From NCBI RefSeq assembly GCF_002906575.1, contig NZ_CP026309.1, positions 620,001 through 684,000 of the forward strand: DNA of 64,000 nt, in the 5' to 3' direction. Under the pieces are notes generated by a model. That model saw only the letters and a program-made list of their open reading frames with translations. It ran no database searches and was not told the origin of the DNA. This DNA is from Salinigranum rubrum (lineage in GTDB: Archaea > Halobacteriota > Halobacteria > Halobacteriales > Haloferacaceae). Positions 44,371-53,881 of the stretch are shown piece by piece (positions within the stretch are counted from its first letter, which is position 1; every line of letters begins with the position of its first letter). Both the position numbers and the translations under genes were made by a program.

Positions 44371-46023
44371 TCACACCACGTTCTCGTCCGGCACGACACC
44401 GTCGGCCGTCCAGCCGCGGTAGGCGTAGTACTCGTCGAGAGCGCGCTCCAGTCCGTCGATCTCGTACGGGAGAACGTCGTCGCTCCGGTCGAACCCGCGC
44501 TGGTTGTTGAAGTGTCGTTCGAGTTCGACGACCGCTCGCCCGCGTTCGAGTAGTCGGTCGTACTCCGTCCCGAACAGTCGTTCGTAGCGTTCGTCGCTCA
44601 TCGCGCCCCGTGAGAACTTACAGATCACCGCCGAGTCGTTCACGGCCTTCAGATCTTCGAGGTCGGCGACGATCGATGCTTTCCCGTCGAGCCCCTCCGG
44701 GTGTATCCGTCCCTCGTACTCCAGGTTGTGGATCTTCGAGTACATGTGGTCCGCGCCCCGGTTCGAGGTGGCGTAGCCGAGCGCGCGTCCGTGGAGCACG
44801 CGCCCGTCGTGGCCGGGGAACTCCAGCCCCTTCGACGTCCAGTTGGTCACGCCGAGCGTCTCGTGGGCCCGGTCGACGCCCTCCGCGAGCAGGTCGCCGA
44901 CTCCCTCACGGCGGGCGATTTTCTCGACCAGGTCGTGGATCAGCGTCGAGTCGCCGAACCGCTCTTCGGACGCGAGGTACGCGCCGATAGTGACCCCGGC
45001 GCTGATGGTGTCGAGGCCGAGTTCGTCACACAGTTCGTTCGACTTCATCACGGAGACGACGTCGTCGACGAGGAGGTTGCTCCCGAACGAGAACACCGTC
45101 TCGTACTCGGGACCCTCCGTTTCGACGCCTCGCGCTTCGTCCCGCGTCGGGAGCTTACACGCGAACGCACACATCGAACACGTCCCGCGTCTGTACTTCT
45201 TCGACTCGACGGCCGCCCCGTTTATCCCCTCGACGCCTTCGTCGAACGACATCCGTTCGAAGTACTTCGTCGGCAGGGAGAACAGTTCGTTCTTGAGGTC
45301 GACGCCGCTCGTCGTCCCCTGTCGCTTCATGATGTGGTCTTCGGTCGCCGCCTGCCGGTGAATCTCGTCGGCGACGTCCCCGTCGGGAAGCGAGACGTCC
45401 ACCTCTGCGTCGCCGGTGAACGAGACGGTCTTGACGTTCTTCGCCCCGAGCACCGCGCCGAGGCCGCCACGGCCGAACGCCCGCGAGTCGGAGGTCATCA
45501 GGGCGGCGTAGCGGACGCGGTTCTCGCCCGCCGGTCCGACCGTCACCAGGTGGTCTCCCCCGAAACCGTGGCGTTCCGTCATCGCCGCCGACGTCTCACT
45601 GACCGTAGCACCCGCGAGTTCGGGGACCGACTCGAAAGTCACCTCCTCGTCCGTCACGTGGACCGCGAGGAGTTCGTCGCTCTCGCCGACGATTTCGACG
45701 CACGGGTAGCCCGCCTCGACGAAGTTCCGCGACAGAAACCCCCCGGCGTTCGTCGACACCAGTCCGTCGGTCAGTGGAGAGACCGCCGTCGCGTTCATCC
45801 GTCCGGTGAAACTCATCCGCGAGGCCTGGAGCGGCCCCGTCGAGAGGTACACTCGGTTCGCCGCCCCCAGCGGGTCCGCGTCGAACGGGATCCGATCGTG
45901 TGCGAGTTTCACTGCGACGCCTCGACCGCCGATGAACGACCGTAACTCGTCGTCGATCCGTGTGGTTTCCCAGGTCCGCTCACCCACGTCTACGGTGAGC
46001 AGTTCCCCGGTAATTCGGAGCAT
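44371..46023 (-). CDS. Aldehyde:ferredoxin oxidoreductase (AOR family), 550 aa
   Basis: A tungsten- or molybdenum-pterin enzyme that oxidises an aldehyde to a carboxylate, passing electrons to ferredoxin in the cytoplasm. The N-terminal pterin-binding domain shows IGGRGVAVKLAHD, STGPLQASRMSFTGRM and LVSTNAGGFLSRNF. The [4Fe-4S] ligands are Cys282, Cys285 and Cys289 (CSMCAFAC) and Cys468 in AVICKFS. At 550 residues it is a little shorter than hyperthermophile AOR. ATG at 46023 (MLRITGELL) is the family start. It belongs to the organic-acid island, where an aldehyde product of the pathway would be its substrate. Confidence 0.95.
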   Translation of the reverse strand: MLRITGELLTVDVGERTWETTRIDDELRSFIGGRGVAVKLAHDRIPFDADPLGAANRVYLSTGPLQASRMSFTGRMNATAVSPLTDGLVSTNAGGFLSRNFVEAGYPCVEIVGESDELLAVHVTDEEVTFESVPELAGATVSETSAAMTERHGFGGDHLVTVGPAGENRVRYAALMTSDSRAFGRGGLGAVLGAKNVKTVSFTGDAEVDVSLPDGDVADEIHRQAATEDHIMKRQGTTSGVDLKNELFSLPTKYFERMSFDEGVEGINGAAVESKKYRRGTCSMCAFACKLPTRDEARGVETEGPEYETVFSFGSNLLVDDVVSVMKSNELCDELGLDTISAGVTIGAYLASEERFGDSTLIHDLVEKIARREGVGDLLAEGVDRAHETLGVTNWTSKGLEFPGHDGRVLHGRALGYATSNRGADHMYSKIHNLEYEGRIHPEGLDGKASIVADLEDLKAVNDSAVICKFSRGAMSDERYERLFGTEYDRLLERGRAVVELERHFNNQRGFDRSDDVLPYEIDGLERALDEYYAYRGWTADGVVPDENVV

Positions 46024-46388
46024 CGCGACACGTACGAGCGTCCACCGGATAAACGTTCCCTGGGCCGTGTGTTCGAGTGCTGCCCGCCGTGTCGTCCCCA
46101 CGAGTCGGACTCCGCTCCCCCACCCGAAAGGACTTAAAATTCACATATCATAGATAAGCTGCGAGAACGGCTCAGAACGCCGAATTCGACGCATATGGGG
46201 GCATCGATCGAAAATTTTTCGTCGTGACGGACACTCCGGTGCACGTGTCCGTCTGGTGAGGGACCGACGTGGACCGCTCTGTCGGGCGACCGGACACACC
46301 GACGGTGGTGCGTTTGTACTCCACAGCTCTGCGTTGATATTATCTGGACGTTCGTGTACGTAAGCGGCTGAAGAGGATCTGAGCACGT

Positions 46389-46412
46389 CATTACAGTCGT
46401 ACAACTGTAATG
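46389..46412. repeat. Perfect 9-bp inverted repeat with 6-bp spacer
   Basis: CATTACAGT and ACTGTAATG are exact reverse complements separated by CGTACA. It lies alone in a large non-coding region about 365 bp upstream of the AOR start on the minus strand. It is a dimeric-regulator operator candidate or the stem of a small RNA. No poly-T follows, so a terminator is unlikely. Confidence 0.5.
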
Positions 46413-46856
46413 TACTGGTGCGGAGCACGCTCGGTCCGACGCGGCGTCGCGCGGCGTGTCGGTCCGGGCGACCGGAATCGGCGTCCGGCCGATACACGGA
46501 CTGTCTTCGATGTGAGGGTATCGAGTGACGAGTTGTTTTCGAAGAAGTGAACGGCACTCCCTGACAAGAGTCATCACTCCTCGTGGCTCAGTTCCTCGAA
46601 CTCCCGCGTTTGTGGGTGAGATGGCGGTTTTCGCGTGTTTTCCGGATGATGAACCTTTTATACTCGCCGTCGCCGCAGGCCGGCGGTACTGGTCGCTCCG
46701 TGAACGGTTCGTCGGGCACGAGTGCGGAGGGACACGACACGCTTTCGTCTCTCGGACGTCGGTCCCATGCAACTGTTCGGACGGACTCGTCCCCGCCCGA
46801 GTGAGTCGTCTCGAGGACCTGTCCGGAGGCGAGTCGTGACACACGTCCTCGTTTTA

Positions 46857-46940
46857 TCTATAGTGAATTATAATTATAGTGCGTTCCGATAGGCCGAACA
46901 GCGCGACAGTTCGCTCTCGGCATAGTGAATTTAATATAGG
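46857..46940 (+). promoter_or_regulatory. Repeated ATAGTGAATT elements in the IclR promoter
   Basis: The decamer ATAGTGAATT occurs at about 46859 and again at 46922, each followed within a few bases by TATAATTATAG or TTAATATAG. The second copy overlaps the probable TATA element (TTTAATATAG at 46929-46938), about 27 bp before the ATG at 46961. Two spaced copies suit an IclR dimer pair and suggest autoregulation; this is inference from position. Confidence 0.45.
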
Positions 46941-46960
46941 TGCACCACGTTACGCTCATT

Positions 46961-47731
46961 ATGAATCGTAAACGACCGAGCGAAACCCTCTCGACCATCG
47001 AACGGGGGTTCGAGGTGGCTCGAGCGTTACGCGAGTTGGGGGGTGCACGTGTGACCGAACTGGCCGAGGAGTTGGACATGGCACCGAGCACCGCTCACAA
47101 GTACCTGGCGACCCTGGCCAAGGAGCGATTCGTCGTCAAGGAGGGCGACGTGTACCACGTGGGACTGGAGTTCCTCGACCTGGGGACGTACGCGAAGAAC
47201 CGGAAGAAGGGGTACCGACTCAGTATCCCGAAGGTCAGAGAGATCTCCGAGGAGACCGGCGAGCGCGCGCAGTTCGTCGTCGAGGAGTACGGCCGCGGGA
47301 TCTACCTCCACACCGAGGCCTCGGAGGCGCGGGCCGTCCTGACGGATAGACACGCCGGCATCCGCCGGTACCTCCACTCGAGCGCGGCCGGCAAGGCGAT
47401 CCTCGCGAACCTCCCGGACCACCGTATCGACGAGATCATCGACGAGCACGGACTGCCCGCCGAGACCGAGCACACGATCACGGACCGGGAGCACCTCCTC
47501 GACGAACTCGACCAGATTCGCGAGTCGAACGTCGCGTACAACAACGAGGAGTCGGTCGAGGGACTCCGCGCCGTCGGCGTTCCGGTCCGGGGCGCCGACG
47601 GATTCGTCCTCGGTTCGCTCAGCGTCTCCGGCCCGAGCAACCGCCTGAAGGGACCGCTGTACCGAGAGGAGATACCCGACCTCCTCCTCGGTCACGCGAA
47701 CGAGATCGAACTCAACATCAGGTACTCCTGA
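46961..47731 (+). CDS. IclR-family transcription regulator, 256 aa
   Basis: Winged HTH at about residues 10-70 (VTELAEELDMAPSTAHKYLATL), effector domain with HSSAAGKAILANLP and GSLSVSGPSNR. IclR proteins typically control acetate, aromatic or dicarboxylate catabolism with a small organic acid as effector. It lies 68 bp before an amidase gene on the same strand and at the left of five MmgE/PrpD genes and the Tct transporter, so it is the natural local regulator. It is paralogous to the IclR at 10638. ATG at 46961 is supported by the TATA-like TTTAATATAG at 46929-46938. Confidence 0.94.
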   Translation: MNRKRPSETLSTIERGFEVARALRELGGARVTELAEELDMAPSTAHKYLATLAKERFVVKEGDVYHVGLEFLDLGTYAKNRKKGYRLSIPKVREISEETGERAQFVVEEYGRGIYLHTEASEARAVLTDRHAGIRRYLHSSAAGKAILANLPDHRIDEIIDEHGLPAETEHTITDREHLLDELDQIRESNVAYNNEESVEGLRAVGVPVRGADGFVLGSLSVSGPSNRLKGPLYREEIPDLLLGHANEIELNIRYS

Positions 47732-47799
47732 CCCGCGCCGCGACGGTCGTCGGCCCTCCGCTCACAAACTATAGATAACTCGGCTTGGAACACTGAGCC

Positions 47800-49350
47800 A
47801 TGCGCGACCTGCTCAGACGAGTCTCCGGCGAGGACGTTCGGCGACTGGCCGACCTGTACCGCTTCGACGTGAGCCGAGACGAGTCGACCGCACTGGCGTC
47901 GGCCGTGAACGACCGACTCGACGACGAACTCGACCGCCTCTACGAGATTCCCGTCGACGACTCGGTGGCGAATCCGGGCGAGCGAACCTGGCGCGAACCG
48001 ACGGACCCGTACAACGCACTCAGCGTCGCGTGTCACGTCCCGCCGACCCCGGGACACGGCGAACTGCTCGCCGACACGACGCTCGGCTTGAAAGACCTCA
48101 TCGCCGTCGCCGGCGTCCCGATGCAGTGTGGGTCGGCCGTGATGCAGGGGTTCGTCCCGAGCGGGGACGCGACGGTGACGGCGCGACTCAGGGCGGCCGG
48201 TGCGACGATCACCGCGAAGACGAACCTCGACGAGTTCGCGGGCGGCGGGCGCGGGCGGTCGTTCCGCGGCCTCGTCCGCAACCCCGTCGACGCGGAACGG
48301 ATCGCCGGCGGGTCGTCCGGCGGGAGCGCCGCTGCCGTCGCCGCAGACATCGTCGACGCCGCGCTCGGCACCGACACCGGCGGGTCGATCCGGAAACCGG
48401 CGGCGTTCTGCGAACTCGTCGGGCTGAAGCCGACGTACGGTCTCGTCCCCCTCACCGGCGTGGTGGAGAACACGTACACGCTCGACCACGTCGGCCCGAT
48501 CGCGTCGACCGTCGAGGACGCCGCGACTGTACTCGAAGCCATCGCCGGCACGGACAGTGCCGACCCTGCCAGCATGGCCGCGGCGGGCGACGAACAGTAT
48601 CAGACCGGCGGGTACCGCGACGCCGTTCGGTCGCCGCCGCCGGTGTCGGACCTGCGTCTCGGCGTCGCGACGCAGGGACTCGACGACGACATCGACGAGA
48701 CCGTCGCCGCGAGACACCGACACGCCCTCGACGAACTCGAGGATGCAGGAGCGACACTGACCGAAGTCGCGCTTCCGTTTCTCGACCAAGTCAAACACGT
48801 CAAGAACGTCCTGAGCTACGTCGAACTCGCCGCCTACTGGCGTGACGGCGGTGCTGCCGTCCGACGCGGTGGCGTCCAGAACACGGCGGACCACCTCGGG
48901 TTCGCCCGACGGGCCCGCACCGCGAACGGCGAACTCAACGAGTTCTACCGGGGTCGCCTCCTCACCGGGGCTCGCCTCGCCACGGCGCACGACGGTCGCC
49001 ACTACGTCAGGGCGCTCGCCGCCAGGGAGACGGTTCGCGAGGAACTCGGGGCGCGACTCGACGGCGTCGACGCGGTTCTGACGCCGACCGTCCCGCGTCT
49101 GGCCCCGCTCGTCGAGGACGCGCGCGACTCCGGCGTCGATTACGACGGCGTCGAAGGCGCGCAGTACGGCTTCGGCCGGTACACGAAGATAGCCAACGTG
49201 TCGGGCGCGCCCGCCCTCACGCTACCTAACCGGGTCGACGCGGGACCGGCGGTCGGACTCCAACTGCTCGGTTCCCGGTTCGACGAGGCGACCCTCCTCG
49301 GCGTCGCTCGGTCCGTCGTCGAGGCGCTTTCGACCGCACGGAACCCGTAA
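47800..49350 (+). CDS. Amidase-signature (AS) family amidase, 516 aa
   Basis: A Ser-cisSer-Lys hydrolase that releases ammonia or an amine from an amide. The catalytic Lys lies in GLKDLIAV, the cis-Ser in AGGSSGGSAAAV and the nucleophile Ser in DTGGSIRKPA. The N-terminal about 70 residues are helical and the C-terminal region includes NVSGAPALTLP. It resembles free amidases more than the GatA subunit of amidotransferase, because no gatB/gatC is nearby. It follows the IclR gene and probably shares its regulation. It would feed the island with a carboxylic acid from an amide. ATG at 47800. Confidence 0.93.
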   Translation: MRDLLRRVSGEDVRRLADLYRFDVSRDESTALASAVNDRLDDELDRLYEIPVDDSVANPGERTWREPTDPYNALSVACHVPPTPGHGELLADTTLGLKDLIAVAGVPMQCGSAVMQGFVPSGDATVTARLRAAGATITAKTNLDEFAGGGRGRSFRGLVRNPVDAERIAGGSSGGSAAAVAADIVDAALGTDTGGSIRKPAAFCELVGLKPTYGLVPLTGVVENTYTLDHVGPIASTVEDAATVLEAIAGTDSADPASMAAAGDEQYQTGGYRDAVRSPPPVSDLRLGVATQGLDDDIDETVAARHRHALDELEDAGATLTEVALPFLDQVKHVKNVLSYVELAAYWRDGGAAVRRGGVQNTADHLGFARRARTANGELNEFYRGRLLTGARLATAHDGRHYVRALAARETVREELGARLDGVDAVLTPTVPRLAPLVEDARDSGVDYDGVEGAQYGFGRYTKIANVSGAPALTLPNRVDAGPAVGLQLLGSRFDEATLLGVARSVVEALSTARNP

Positions 49351-49395
49351 CGTCGCCGCTCGACTCGTCGAGGGGCGACTGCGACCGAACGCGAC

Positions 49396-50757
49396 CTACG
49401 ACCGGGCGTTCAGCAACGCCGTGAGGTCGCTCGTCTCGTACTGTTCGAGGTTCCTGACCGTCTCGACGATTTCGTTCCGGTGCGATTCGGGGAACGCGTC
49501 TTTGGCGATGCCGTGGAACTTCTCCTCCAGTTGCTCCCAGGACATCGGGTTCGTCGGGTGCCCCTCGAACGCGGTCTTCTCGATGCGGTGTTCGCTCCCG
49601 TCCGCCGTCGTGACGGTGATGTTGTACGGCTGTTCGCCCGCCTCGAACCGCTCGGTGAGTTCGGCGCTCCCCTCGACGGTCATCTTCCCCATCAACTCGC
49701 GGACGTCGTCGCGGGTGATGCGCTCCTGTTCGTACTGTTCTTTCATCAGTTGCCCGTCGAGGGCGGCCGCCGCGAGCGTGTAGGGGATGCTGTGGTCCGC
49801 CTGCTCGCGGTTCTTCGGCACGTGGCGGTCGCCCTCGCCGCCGCCCATGACGTGCTTCGCGCTCTCGTAGGTCACCAGGTGAAGCTGTTCGATGTCGTGG
49901 GGGTCGATATCGTCGCGTTCGAGCAGTTCCAGCAGGCCCTCGATGGCCGTCTGGGCGTGCGTGCCGGCCATGTACTTCTTCGTCATGACTTCGAGGATCC
50001 GTTCACACGGCGTGAACTCGACCTGGAAGTCGCGCTCTTGGACGATCTCCTTCCAGCCTTTCTGCCCCTCGAACGCGTCGACGGGGCCCTCCATGCCGTT
50101 CTTCGCGAGCATCGTCGTGTACACCGCGTTGCGCGCGAGGTTCGCCGACGCGATTCCCTTCCACATCGATATCTCGCCGGTGCGCGTCACGCGGAGCGGG
50201 TTGTAAGCCGCCGTCGCGATACCGACCGCGTTCCGAATCCCTTCGTAGTCGAGGCCCATGAGCTTACACGCCGCGGCGGTCGACCCGAACGTCACGTGGA
50301 TGTGGTCCCAGCCGATGTCACGGCCCGGGGCTTTGTCGGCCATCTCGCCGTGCACCTCGTACGCGATGCCGACGCCGGTGATGAGGTCCTCCCCGGAGCA
50401 GTCGGCGTACTCCGCGCTGGCGATGGCGGCACCGACGTTGTCGCTTGGGTGCGGCGTCTCCCCGGGGAGCAACAGCGCGTCCATGTAGTCCAGATAGCGG
50501 ATCAGCGCCGTGTTCATCATCGCCGCCTCGGGGGGCGAGGCCGTCTCGTCGGAGCCCCAGATACCGCACGCGCCTCCCTCGGGGTCGAGTTCGCGGACCG
50601 TCTCGCGGACGATTTCGACCGGTTCGTCGCCGATCGATCCGAGGGCGATGCCGATCGAGTCGAGGATCCGTTTCTTGATCCCCTCGACGACCTCCTCGGA
50701 GAGGTCGTCGTACTCGGTCGCGTCGATGAAATCTGCGAAGTCGGCTGTCGTGGTCAT
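49396..50757 (-). CDS. MmgE/PrpD family protein 1 (PrpD type), 453 aa
   Basis: A member of the superfamily that holds 2-methylcitrate dehydratase, cis-aconitate decarboxylase and iminodisuccinate epimerase. It has the PrpD-branch pattern: RYLDYMDALLLPGETPHPSDN (active-site Asp and His), VTRTGEISMWKGIASANLARNA, and KNREQADHSIPYTLAAAALDG. The helical and lid domains are both present, so it is full length. Closest relative in the window is the gene at 62020. ATG at 50757, with a TATA-like TTTATACTT about 34 bp upstream. It is divergent from paralogue 2 and convergent with the amidase gene. The reaction cannot be named from sequence. Confidence 0.92.
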   Translation of the reverse strand: MTTTADFADFIDATEYDDLSEEVVEGIKKRILDSIGIALGSIGDEPVEIVRETVRELDPEGGACGIWGSDETASPPEAAMMNTALIRYLDYMDALLLPGETPHPSDNVGAAIASAEYADCSGEDLITGVGIAYEVHGEMADKAPGRDIGWDHIHVTFGSTAAACKLMGLDYEGIRNAVGIATAAYNPLRVTRTGEISMWKGIASANLARNAVYTTMLAKNGMEGPVDAFEGQKGWKEIVQERDFQVEFTPCERILEVMTKKYMAGTHAQTAIEGLLELLERDDIDPHDIEQLHLVTYESAKHVMGGGEGDRHVPKNREQADHSIPYTLAAAALDGQLMKEQYEQERITRDDVRELMGKMTVEGSAELTERFEAGEQPYNITVTTADGSEHRIEKTAFEGHPTNPMSWEQLEEKFHGIAKDAFPESHRNEIVETVRNLEQYETSDLTALLNARS

Positions 50758-50964
50758 GCCTTCGGTTAGCCTTCTGGGCTCACTGATTTATACTTTCATA
50801 CCCGTTCCGCCGGCGCGCTGCCGGGCGGACGCTCGTCCTGCCGACTGTCCGTCGGTGGCGAATTCGGCACCCCGGGGTGTCGAATCGCTTCACGTCACCT
50901 CACGCGGTCACAGACGACAGTATCAAGACCGACCTCCGTGAGTGGAGCGTATGCAGGTGGTCAG

Positions 50965-52353
50965 ATGACGATTGCACGCGAGTTCGCCGAGTACTGCGTC
51001 GACCTGTCGGTCGACGACCTCCACGACGAGACCGTCGAGTACACGAAAGGGCTTCTCCTGGACACGCTCGGAACGACCGTCGGGGGCTACCACTGGTCGG
51101 ACTCGGCCGACGTGATGGTCGGTGCCGGTCGGGCCCTCCACGGGACACGGGGGCCGGAGGGAACCGCGACGGTGCTGGCGACCGGCGACCGCCTGTCGCC
51201 CGCGGACGCCGCGCTGGTCAACGGGGCGCTCTCACACAGCCTCGACTACGACAACCGACACTCCCCCGGGAGCCTCCACATCGGTTCCTCGGTCGTCACA
51301 GCCGCGTTGGCGGCCGCAGAGACGGCCGACGCGGACGGCGAAACCCTCCTCCGTGCGCTCGTCGCCGGCTACGACGTCACCGCCCGCCTCGGCATGGCCT
51401 GCAACCCGCGCTCCTCGCACGAACGCGGCTTCCACCCGACGGGGACGTGCGGAACGTTCGGCGCCACCGCCGCCGTCGGCGTCGTCTACGGCCTCGCTTC
51501 CGACGAACTCGTCTCGGCGTTCGCCGTCAACGGCAGCCAGGCGAGCGGGTCCTACCAGTGCAGCATCACCGGCGGGTGGAACAAACGGATCCACCCGGGA
51601 CTGGCCGCGAGAAACGCCTTCGTCGCCGTCGCCCTCGCCACGAACGGGTTCGAGGGGCCACCCGACCCTATCGAGGGCGACCTCGGCTTCCTGCAGGCGT
51701 ACGCCGACAGGCCCGCGCCCGAACGGGCGACAGCGGGTCTCGGCGACGTGTACGAGGCGGCCCGGACGAAGATCAAGCCGTACCCCGTCGGGACGTTCGC
51801 GCACGTCCCCCTCGCGCTGCTGATCGACCTGGCCACCGAGGAGGAACTCGCCCCCGACGACGTCGAGTCCATCGTCGTCGAACTGCCGACCTCCGGCGCG
51901 GCGATGTTCGGGCGTAGCGAGGGCGACGCCCACCCGACCTCGTCCGCGGAGGCGCAGTTCGACATGCCCTTCTCGGCGGCGCTCGCCGTCGTCTATCGCG
52001 AGGCCGGACTCTCCGCGTTCGAGGCGGCGCTCTCCGACGACCGCCCCGCCGCGTTCGACCGCGTGATGGACGTCACGACGACGGTCGCGAGCGACGAACT
52101 CGAAGCGTACCTCCCGGAACTGTACCCCGCCCGCGTCACGGTCGAGACCGCGACCGAGTCGTACGAACTGTTCCGCGAGTGGGTCCAGGGCGAACCCGAC
52201 CACCCGATGACGTGGGACGACCTCGAACGCAAGGTCGCCGACCTCGTCCCGGCGCTCGACGCGGACGACCGCCGTCGCCTCGTCGGTCGCGTCCGCGACC
52301 TCGAATCGACCACGGGACGCGAACTCGTCGACCTGCTCCGTACCGCCGGCTGA
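50965..52353 (+). CDS. MmgE/PrpD family protein 2 (epimerase/MmgE branch), 462 aa
   Basis: A full-length MmgE/PrpD protein of another branch. It has LSHSLDYDNRHSPGSLHIGSSV at the active-site loop, RGFHPTGTCGTFGATAAVG (the His equivalent to His159 of aconitate decarboxylase) and GGWNKRIHPGLAARNA (Lys). It lacks the PrpD-branch ADHSIPY run, showing AEAQFDMPFSAALAV instead. The pattern is closer to iminodisuccinate-epimerase-like members than to dehydratases. ATG at 50965 (MTIAREFAEY). Divergent from paralogue 1, with 207 bp between the starts, and convergent with paralogue 3. Confidence 0.92.
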   Translation: MTIAREFAEYCVDLSVDDLHDETVEYTKGLLLDTLGTTVGGYHWSDSADVMVGAGRALHGTRGPEGTATVLATGDRLSPADAALVNGALSHSLDYDNRHSPGSLHIGSSVVTAALAAAETADADGETLLRALVAGYDVTARLGMACNPRSSHERGFHPTGTCGTFGATAAVGVVYGLASDELVSAFAVNGSQASGSYQCSITGGWNKRIHPGLAARNAFVAVALATNGFEGPPDPIEGDLGFLQAYADRPAPERATAGLGDVYEAARTKIKPYPVGTFAHVPLALLIDLATEEELAPDDVESIVVELPTSGAAMFGRSEGDAHPTSSAEAQFDMPFSAALAVVYREAGLSAFEAALSDDRPAAFDRVMDVTTTVASDELEAYLPELYPARVTVETATESYELFREWVQGEPDHPMTWDDLERKVADLVPALDADDRRRLVGRVRDLESTTGRELVDLLRTAG

Positions 52354-52396
52354 CGCTCGGCTGATGCGCCGCTGACGAGCCGAAAGAAAGAGCCGA

Positions 52397-53749
52397 TTAC
52401 GCGCTTACCGCGTCGGTCAGGCGGTCGACCGCGTCGTCCGATTCGAGGTCCATGATGGCCTCGTACGCGTCGTCGGCGTCCGCGTCGGAGAGGACGTCAC
52501 GCGCACACTCGTCGAACTTCGCCCGGAGACGCTCCTCGGAGAGGGGGTTGTTCGGCGAGCCAGGCGCGTGGATCATCTCGTTCGAGAGCCGCTCGCCCTC
52601 GACGGTCGTCACCTCGACGCGCGCGGCGTAGTTCGCGTAGTTCCCGCCGAAGAGGTTCTCCTCGAACGCGCGCGTCACCTTCCGCGTCTGTTCGCGCGTC
52701 GCCGGCGCGGTGACGTACTCGTCGGTGAACTCGTGGATGCCGGGGTCCCGTTCGAGGAGCACGGACGCGAGACAGAACTCGATGGAGAACTTCGCCTCCA
52801 GCCCGGTCTCGGGGTTCGCGTGGTGGAGCATCTCCGACGCCGCGTCGTCCAGTGCGACGGTGACGGTTTCGACGTCTTCTGGTTCGAGGTCGTGGTCGAC
52901 GACGATTTCTCTGAGTGCGTCCATCGCGGCGTGGGTGATGACGCCCGAGGGGTACGGCTTGTAACCGATGTCCATGACCGCCCAGGTCTCACCGAGGTCC
53001 TCGGTGAGTTCGTCGGGGTCGTACGTTCCGCCGGGCGTCATCACGGTGCCGTATCCGATCTTCCCCTCGAACACGCTGGGGTCGGCGGTGAAGCCCTCGG
53101 CGGCGAGCGTCGCCGCGCGGACTCCCATCTGCGCCGCGTGTCCCGAGTGGAGCGGCTTCGTCATCGTCCCGAAGTTCTTCTTGAGCGCGGACGACCCCGA
53201 CGCGGCGATACCGAACGCGTGGCGGACCTGTTCCGTCGGGAGGCCCATCACGGAGGCGGCCGCCGCCGTCGCGCCGAACGTCCCGACGGTTCCGGTGCTG
53301 TGCCACCCGTTCTCGTAGTGCTCCGGATACGTGCTGTGTCCGGTTCGATAGGCCGCCTCCACCCCGACGACGTACGCAGTGAGCACCTCCGGCCCGGTCG
53401 CGTCGACCTGTTCGCCGACCGCGAGTGCGGCCGAGAACACCGGCGACGTCGGATGGATGACGATCGATTCGAACGTGTCGTCGAAGTCGACGGCGTGGCC
53501 GAACGAGGCGTTCGCCAGCGCCGCACCGGGTGGACTCGCGTCGCCACGGCCGAACACCGTAGCGGTCCCCTCGGCGAACGTCGCGTCGACGTACGACGCG
53601 ACCCGTTCCCCGACCTCGTGGTACGATCCGTAGACGGCGACTCCGACGAGGTCCGTGATCGCTTCCTTCGCCTTCTGCCGAACGTCGTCCGGAACGTCCG
53701 TGAGAGATGTCTCTTCGACGAATCGTGCTAACGCTACTGTCTCGTTCAC
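52397..53749 (-). CDS. MmgE/PrpD family protein 3 (decarboxylase-like residues), 450 aa
   Basis: This paralogue keeps the residues of cis-aconitate decarboxylase best: DFDDTFESIVIHPTSPV (Asp, Thr, His), GWHSTGTVGTFGATAAA (His) and FGTMTKPLHSGHAAQ (Lys). The C-terminal lid ends in GSPNNPLSEERLRAKF. It therefore belongs to the MmgE/CAD-like branch, though epimerase or isomerase chemistry is equally possible. The GTG start at 53749 sits 27 bp from a TATA-like GTATGTTTATTT at 53770-53783, a leaderless arrangement. Divergent from paralogue 4. Confidence 0.92.
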   Translation of the reverse strand: MNETVALARFVEETSLTDVPDDVRQKAKEAITDLVGVAVYGSYHEVGERVASYVDATFAEGTATVFGRGDASPPGAALANASFGHAVDFDDTFESIVIHPTSPVFSAALAVGEQVDATGPEVLTAYVVGVEAAYRTGHSTYPEHYENGWHSTGTVGTFGATAAAASVMGLPTEQVRHAFGIAASGSSALKKNFGTMTKPLHSGHAAQMGVRAATLAAEGFTADPSVFEGKIGYGTVMTPGGTYDPDELTEDLGETWAVMDIGYKPYPSGVITHAAMDALREIVVDHDLEPEDVETVTVALDDAASEMLHHANPETGLEAKFSIEFCLASVLLERDPGIHEFTDEYVTAPATREQTRKVTRAFEENLFGGNYANYAARVEVTTVEGERLSNEMIHAPGSPNNPLSEERLRAKFDECARDVLSDADADDAYEAIMDLESDDAVDRLTDAVSA

Positions 53750-53881
53750 GTCCTACGGTCTGAGTACTCCCAAATAAACATACCGACTGGATACGTTCGA
53801 TTTTACCCTCTCTGACCCCGTACAACCCGCCAGTCGGTGTCTGGGCCAACGCTTATCCACTCCCCGGTCGAGCCACAGTCG

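Larger units (their letters stand above)
46024..46960. other. Long intergenic region before IclR
   Basis: About 940 bases with no convincing gene on either strand. It holds the AOR promoter at the left, a 24-bp perfect inverted repeat at 46389-46412 and an AT-rich repeated promoter region at 46857-46940. Open frames of 70-140 codons occur but are basic, Ser/Arg-rich and motif-free. It may contain a decayed gene or an unrecognised RNA. Confidence 0.5.

Noticed and set aside
46134-46844. Several 70-236 codon frames between AOR and IclR
   Set aside because: Both strands are open at once and all are Ser/Arg/Pro-rich; none shows a fold or motif.
47800-49350. GatA subunit of Glu-tRNA amidotransferase
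   Set aside because: No gatB or gatC nearby, and the surrounding genes are catabolic; a stand-alone amidase fits better.
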